From positions 566,182,041-566,246,040 of the forward strand of contig NC_081413.1 in assembly GCF_030272615.1 (NCBI RefSeq): a DNA stretch of 64,000 nucleotides. The letters run 5' to 3'. Made by a program: the position numbers and the translations under genes. The notes under the pieces are model-generated. The model was not told the DNA's origin. It ran no database searches and worked only from the letters and a program-made list of their open reading frames with translations. Shown piece by piece: positions 59,630-64,000 of this stretch (position 1 is the first letter of the stretch; the number at the start of each line of letters is the position of its first letter). The DNA is from Cryptomeria japonica. Lineage: Eukaryota; Streptophyta; Pinopsida; Cupressales; Cupressaceae.

Positions 59630-59960
59630 TCACAGACGCACCTGTATACTTCGCAGATGCGATTTCCTGACACAGACGCACCTGTATACTTCACAGATGC
59701 GATTTCCCGACACAGACGCGCTTCTGTTTAACACAAATGCGCTTCTGAGATTGTTGTAAAATGCAATGTTGATTCTGGGAACATAGACACATTTCTGCCC
59801 TTCACAGACGCGACTTCGTGACACAGACGTGGTTCTGTTTAACACAGACGCGCTTCTGAGATTGTTGTAAAATGCAATGTTGATTCTAGGAACACAGACA
59901 CGTTTCTTCCCTTCACAGATGTAGTTATACAACACAGACGCTATTATGTTAGACACAGAC
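59630..59960. repeat. ACACAGACGCG repeats, leader block 1
   Basis: About 14 irregular copies of CACAGACGC(G)-words, including a near-duplicate pair of ~130 bases (59700-59790 and 59820-59900, both with GATTGTTGTAAAATGCAATG). CpG-rich relative to its surroundings. Confidence 0.85.
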
Positions 59961-61179
59961 ATGTTTCTAAGATTTTTGTGCAAATTTTTCCAATCTGTGA
60001 AGTCATTTTGTTGTGACCAAATCTGACTGTTTGACTGTTTTTTGTGACAAGAGGACATAGTGATGATGAAGACCCAATGTTTGTAAATGTCTAGACTTCA
60101 AAATGACTCCAAGAAAAGTGTGTTGTTTGATGTAAAAATGTTTTGCATACACTTGAAGACACAAAAGACACAATGTTTTGTTGTTTGGTCTTGAATGTTT
60201 TGAATGTTTAAAATAAGTCAAGCACAATTCTTATGGCTGGCCAAGACAATAGTTGTTGATCCCACATGGGGTTTTACCCCTAAGGCTATGCTATTTAGAG
60301 CGGATACTTAGATGTTTGACCTCACTGGCTCCACCCTCGGCACTCACTTCTCGGGTCAGCCAAGCATCAGTCCCCATGAAAACTCCCCGTGGTGAACTTT
60401 GTATCTCTACTAAGAATCGTATGTGTGTGGGCCACTACCAGAGGTCCGACCTCCTGCCTCAACAACTAGAAGGATTTGGGCTTCTAAAACAAAAAGGTGC
60501 TAGTAAGGGCATCCACTTGTGTGGCCATACATGCGGCACTTTTAGCTCTGTAAATACAGAAGGCTCCCAGCCGCTAGGGGTTACACCCTACAACTGATCA
60601 AATAAATTTGATCAAACGAGTTTATGGGGAGACATAGTGTCGGTATGAACTAATCAGCACACATTATCCATAGTTTTCACCATGAATACAATTGTTTATA
60701 GTGGTTCAGAAGAGGTGGGTTTTCCTCGCTACCACTTGGGTCATTCTCTTCTCACTAGTAGTTCTAATGACCACATGGGAAGACAGGCCCTCTAAAGATT
60801 AAACAAAAAGAGCCTATTGCTCAAGACACAAAAGACAATGATTCAATTTTAGTGCACCAATTGAAGTGTTTGCTAGTCTATGAAAACAAGGCACATAATA
60901 AAAATCCAAAAACCCTTGCCAAGGACCTGCAACAAAGAGTTGTTATTAGTTTGGATTGTTTCAAATAATCACCCCTTCCTGCAAGCACACAAGTTAGGTA
61001 AATTTTAAACCCAAAAGACTTTGTGAAACTAGGGGCCTTCATCAAAATGATTTTTCTTTCAAGACAAGCTGCACCAATTTCATTAGCTAGATCTAAAAAT
61101 GTTAGCTCAAAATAAACCAGATCTGAAGCCCTAAATGCAAAACCCAAAACTAAATCAATAACTCAAAATTTGAAACTGG

Positions 61180-61460
61180 TGCACACAGACGCCATTACCC
61201 TCGACAGAGATGTGACTTCGTGATGCAGACGCGGTTCTGTGAGACACAGATGTGGCTCCAGAACCCAGACGCGACTTCTGGACACAGACGCGCCTAAAAA
61301 CAGCGTAGACGCGACTGGGGAACACAAACGCGATTTTTGGAAACTGCAAAATAAAATACTACCGATAACATAGACGTGATTAGGGAACACAGACGCGATC
61401 CGAAAGTGCATAGATGCAACAGAAAGCCAAAAATGCGATCCGAAAATGCGCAGACGCGAA
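61180..61460. repeat. ACACAGACGCG repeats, leader block 2
   Basis: About a dozen copies of CACAGACGCGA-like words with spacers of 10-20 bases, ending ~100 bases before the primer site. This placement matches 22665-22795 in the related element. Confidence 0.85.
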
Positions 61461-61549
61461 AATATCAAAATGCTGTCAAAAATGTTAGATCTGCAACTTC
61501 AAAAACACAAAATTTGCAACAAGGATGTTAAATGCAAAAAGGGACAAGA

Positions 61550-61567
61550 GTCCCACTGGGTGTGCCA
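61550..61567 (-). other. Primer-binding site of the gypsy element
   Basis: Minus strand TGGCACACCCAGTGGGAC, three bases after the 5' LTR. It begins with TGG as expected for a tRNA CCA end. The tRNA is not identified here. Confidence 0.7.
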
Positions 61568-61570
61568 AAA

Positions 61571-62350
61571 TGTTTATGGTGAAAATGGATAACAATAATA
61601 ATGATATTGAAAGGCTAAATGAATTCAACTACAAAACCCTAGCCTAACAACAACAAAGATCCACCATAACATATGAAGATTACCTAAGACAGTGCAAGTC
61701 AAACAAAATCACAAAGATTATACCATCACATGTCCAATAGGGTTTGGATCTCCATTCTTCCTATCTCCATTGATCTTGCTTGATATATTTGCTCTCAGAT
61801 TTTATGTGTACAAGAGCTCAACAAAGAACGGAATGTGGTTGCAAGTAGGATCGCATATGCCAAGTAGTCAATTGATCAAGTAGTTAGAATGATTGATTAG
61901 GGTTTGATAATGAAGGAAGCATCTCCTTATATAGAAGACACTATATGAAATGGAGGGATAAGATTGAGAGGTGTAAAAGGAGGTCGGCTATGATTAGAGG
62001 GCAGGTAGAGAAAATAATAAAATAATGAGAGGGGTAGGTAGTGTATGAATTAAGAGATGAATGACATGTGTCATAGGTGGAAAAGGTTAATGAATTAATT
62101 AAATAAATAAAGATTTATTTAATTAATAGAAGAAGTGGGATCAATTAAATAAATAAGATATTTATTTAATTTAGGAAAAGGACAATTTAAATAGATAAAT
62201 GTATTTATTTAAATGAGAAATAAGGCTAGAAAAGGATAAATGAATTAATTAAACAAATAAAGATTTATTTAATTAATAGAAGAATTAAGCTTAGATAATT
62301 AAATAAATAAAATATTTTTTAATTAGACTAGACAATTTTGGGTGTCTACA
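61571..62350 (-). repeat. 5' LTR of the gypsy element
   Basis: Matches 45923-46703; the duplicated GCTAC follows at 62351. Confidence 0.95.
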
Positions 62351-62561
62351 GCTACAATTTTTTATTTGTTGAGCAGTATAAACAATTGAAAGCATTGCAT
62401 CATGGCAAGGATAGGGAGATCACTAAAATGATTGGTCATTCGTGGAATAATCTAAAAGAAGAAGAAAAATCCATGTTTTCAACAACCATGTTTTCAAAGC
62501 ACAAAGTTTGGAAAGAAGAAAGTTTAGTAGTAGGATTGCTCCACATGTTATTAAAAATATA
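62351..62561 (+). pseudogene. HMG-box gene fragment, right part
   Basis: Continues the frame cut at 45922: YNFLFVEQYKQLK, then HHGKDREITKMIGHSWNNL and KEEEK, a clear HMG-box core (helix 1 aromatic FLF, helix 2 IGHSWNNL). After it comes SMFSTTMFSKHKVW, which repeats the upstream STTMFSKQ, and the frame stops at 62560. HMG boxes bind and bend DNA; plant ARID-HMG proteins are nuclear. Only this box is present and no exon structure can be seen, so it is a fragment. Confidence 0.7.
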
Positions 62562-62565
62562 GGGA

Positions 62566-62880
62566 CTTGTAAACTCAAATTGGATATGGGATGTTGACAT
62601 TAGGAAGTCTAACATTGACTGTGTATTTAGTCTATGCGGTGGTGCAATTAGTTGGATGAGTAGGTGACAGGTTGTGGTTTCTCTTTCCACTATTAAGTCA
62701 AAGTATATGACATGTTACCATGTTTGTAAATATATAGTATATCTTTAGAGATTGGGCTAAGTTAGGAAGTAGTGAGGATTAATAGTGATAGTTAGAGTAT
62801 TATCAAATTTAAGAACCCTATTTTTCACACACACAAAAAAGCACATTCATATTCATTATCATTTTAAAGTTCAATTTAAA
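62566..62880 (+). pseudogene. Old copia relic: RNase H trace
   Basis: Reads NSNWIWDVDIRKS, then GGGAISWMS-like GGAISWMS, a stop, VVSLSTIKSKYM, and the worn KKAHSYS end, matching the copia RNase H order (DVDTRKS, GGAISW, STTEAEY, TKHID). Several stops and shifts. It probably belongs with the relic at 44720-45870, although pol parts between them are missing. Confidence 0.65.
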
Positions 62881-62979
62881 CATAAATTAAACATCTAACT
62901 TTTACAAAAGAATCCTATAATTAAATACAACATTTAGAAATATAAATTTAAACATTCAAACTTTTACGTATGATTAAAA

Positions 62980-63265
62980 TAGAGAGAGAGAGAGAGGGAG
63001 AGTAGGTAGTTTGAGATACAACGAGTTAAAGAGAGAATAGATAATGAGAGATAGAGAGTAGGTAATGATAGATAGAGGGTAATTAAAGAGAAAGAGCGTA
63101 ACATGTGTGTGAGAGAGAGAGGGGGTAATGTGTGTGAAAGAGAGAGAGGAAGAGAGAGGGGGTAATGTGTGTGTGTGAGAGAGAGAGGGGGTAATGAGAG
63201 ATTGAGAGAGAGAGAGAGAGCATAATGACAGAGAGGGTAACGTGTACATGTGTGTGTGAGAGAGA
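62980..63265. repeat. GA/TG microsatellite
   Basis: GAGAGAGAGGGGGTAATGTGTGTG-like units repeated with (GA)n and (TG)n runs. Open frames on the minus strand here (Leu/Ser-rich) are low-complexity artefacts. Confidence 0.88.
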
Positions 63266-64000
63266 AGGGGGGTTTATTGTTGATTTTCATCTAGGGTCTA
63301 TTGTTTGTTAATTTTTTAGGGTTTGTTGTTCGTTTATTTTCTAGGGTTTATTGTTCATTTTTTTTCTGTCTAGAGTTTAGTGTTCATTTTTCTGTTCAAG
63401 GTTTATTGTCTATTTTTTGTGTCTAATGTTTATTGTTCGTTTATGTTTTTGTTTTTTGTTTTTTTCCTATAGTTTTTACTTTTCATGTTTTTTGCAATAT
63501 TTAAAAATTAAAAACTATTTTAAACATGAAATTAAATAAAATAAAAAATGTGTTTTCAAACTTTAAAACACTAAAATTAAAAAATAACAATAAATTAACA
63601 TTTTTTTTATGAAAAATAATAACAATAAAATAACATTTTTTTTAATGAAAAATAATTAAAATAAATAAAACAAAATATAAAAAAAAAACTACGTATCTGG
63701 AAGGAGGTAAAAAATGGTCTGGGGAGTCAGTTGGGATGAAAAAAATAGGTACTTGTGCTCCTTTGAAATGTTTACCCGTTTTTGAAATAGTGAAAATGAT
63801 GGAAAATGGTTAAAAAAAATAAAATAAATACATTCAAGAAGCGGGTGCCCATTTTGAAAAAAACGGGCGCTCGTTTAGCTTCGGGCACTTGAACCAAAAT
63901 GAGCGCATGTTTCCGAAAAACATGCACCCATTTTTGAATGGCTCGAGCATCCAAAGCGAAATGGGTGCTCGATTTGTAAAATAGGGCACCCGTTTCTAGC
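63266..64000. other. AT-rich DNA with GGGTGCCCGTTT-type words at the right edge
   Basis: 63266-63480 repeats TAGGGTTTATTGTTCATTTTT-like units. 63480-63700 is A/T-rich. From 63760 on, degenerate words such as GCGGGTGCCCATTTT, CGGGCGCTCGTTT and ATGGGTGCTCGATTT recur six or seven times in both orientations. This could be part of an element that continues outside the window. Confidence 0.5.

Larger units (their letters stand above)
59129..61570 (-). other. Leader of the gypsy element
   Basis: Non-coding in element sense. 60311-60412 and 60700-60805 match leader blocks of the 14-24 kb element. I see no RNA gene. A small plus-strand open frame at 60253-60597 overlaps the conserved block and lacks a match in the sister element, so it is not called. 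Confidence 0.7.
45923..62350 (-). mobile_element. Full-length Tat-lineage Ty3/gypsy element with an antisense gene
   Basis: LTRs 45923-46703 and 61571-62350 (about 780 bp, about 14 differences by eye) and an exact duplication GCTAC at 45918-45922 and 62351-62355. Sense is the minus strand: 5' LTR on the right, primer site at 61550-61567, gag-pol 59128-51605, a long 3' region, polypurine tract 46704-46717. The pol order PR-RT-RNase H-second RNase H-INT is gypsy with the dual RNase H typical of Tat. At 16.4 kb it is large. Between pol and the 3' LTR an opposite-strand plant mobile domain gene is carried (47054-49799), as known for some Tat elements (for example the antisense gene of maize Grande). 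The insertion splits an HMG-box fragment. Confidence 0.95.

Noticed and set aside
60253-60597. 114-codon plus-strand frame in the gypsy leader
   Set aside because: Covers a conserved non-coding leader block, is antisense to the element, and is not open in the related element.

Overview
The window is a repeat-dense stretch of plant nuclear DNA, probably from a large-genome seed plant. The evidence is full-length Ty1/copia and Ty3/gypsy LTR retrotransposons with tRNA-iMet type primer sites, Tat-lineage gag-pol, a plant mobile domain gene and long satellite DNA. A gymnosperm is plausible from the nested, slowly removed elements, but the sequence does not prove it. I see no intact host gene, rRNA, tRNA or CRISPR array.

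Layout. 1-1108 is a diverged partial LTR. 1340-1760 carries subterminal-type repeats and an inverted end motif. 2691-2952 is a GA-rich tract. From 2953 to 41552 runs one satellite array of ~90-bp, partly palindromic monomers (about 12.4 kb once insertions are removed). It is interrupted by four separate insertions, one carrying a nested fifth: a decayed copia element (3778-8763, duplication CATAT); a gypsy-derived element with an intact 932-codon ORF (14337-24208, GCGTG/GTGTG); a pol-less copia-type element with two long ORFs (25969-35589, ATGAC), itself hit by a 2.8-kb non-autonomous element (27075-29868, GAAAA); and a solo LTR (35663-37318, ATATG). The array ends in a CT-rich tract and an AT-rich tract, followed by a second copy of the inverted end motif and a decayed multi-exon gene of unknown function on the minus strand (to 44283).

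From 44720 to the right edge lies an old copia relic containing an HMG-box gene fragment. The fragment is split by a 16.4-kb Tat-lineage gypsy element (45923-62350, duplication GCTAC). That element has a 2508-codon gag-pol frame on the minus strand with no frameshift but 16 nonsense codons. Between pol and its 3' LTR it carries an antisense plant mobile domain gene with its own TATA box and a retained intron.

How the parts relate. The 14-24 kb element shares its LTR start, polypurine tract, 3' untranslated block, leader blocks and CACAGACGCG-type leader repeats with the gypsy element, but has an unrelated intact ORF in place of gag-pol. It looks like a non-autonomous partner of that lineage. 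The coding relics of three retroelements and of the 44-kb gene are broken mainly by TAG, TGA and TAA at positions where CAG, CGA or CAA would be expected, a pattern that fits cytosine-methylation decay.
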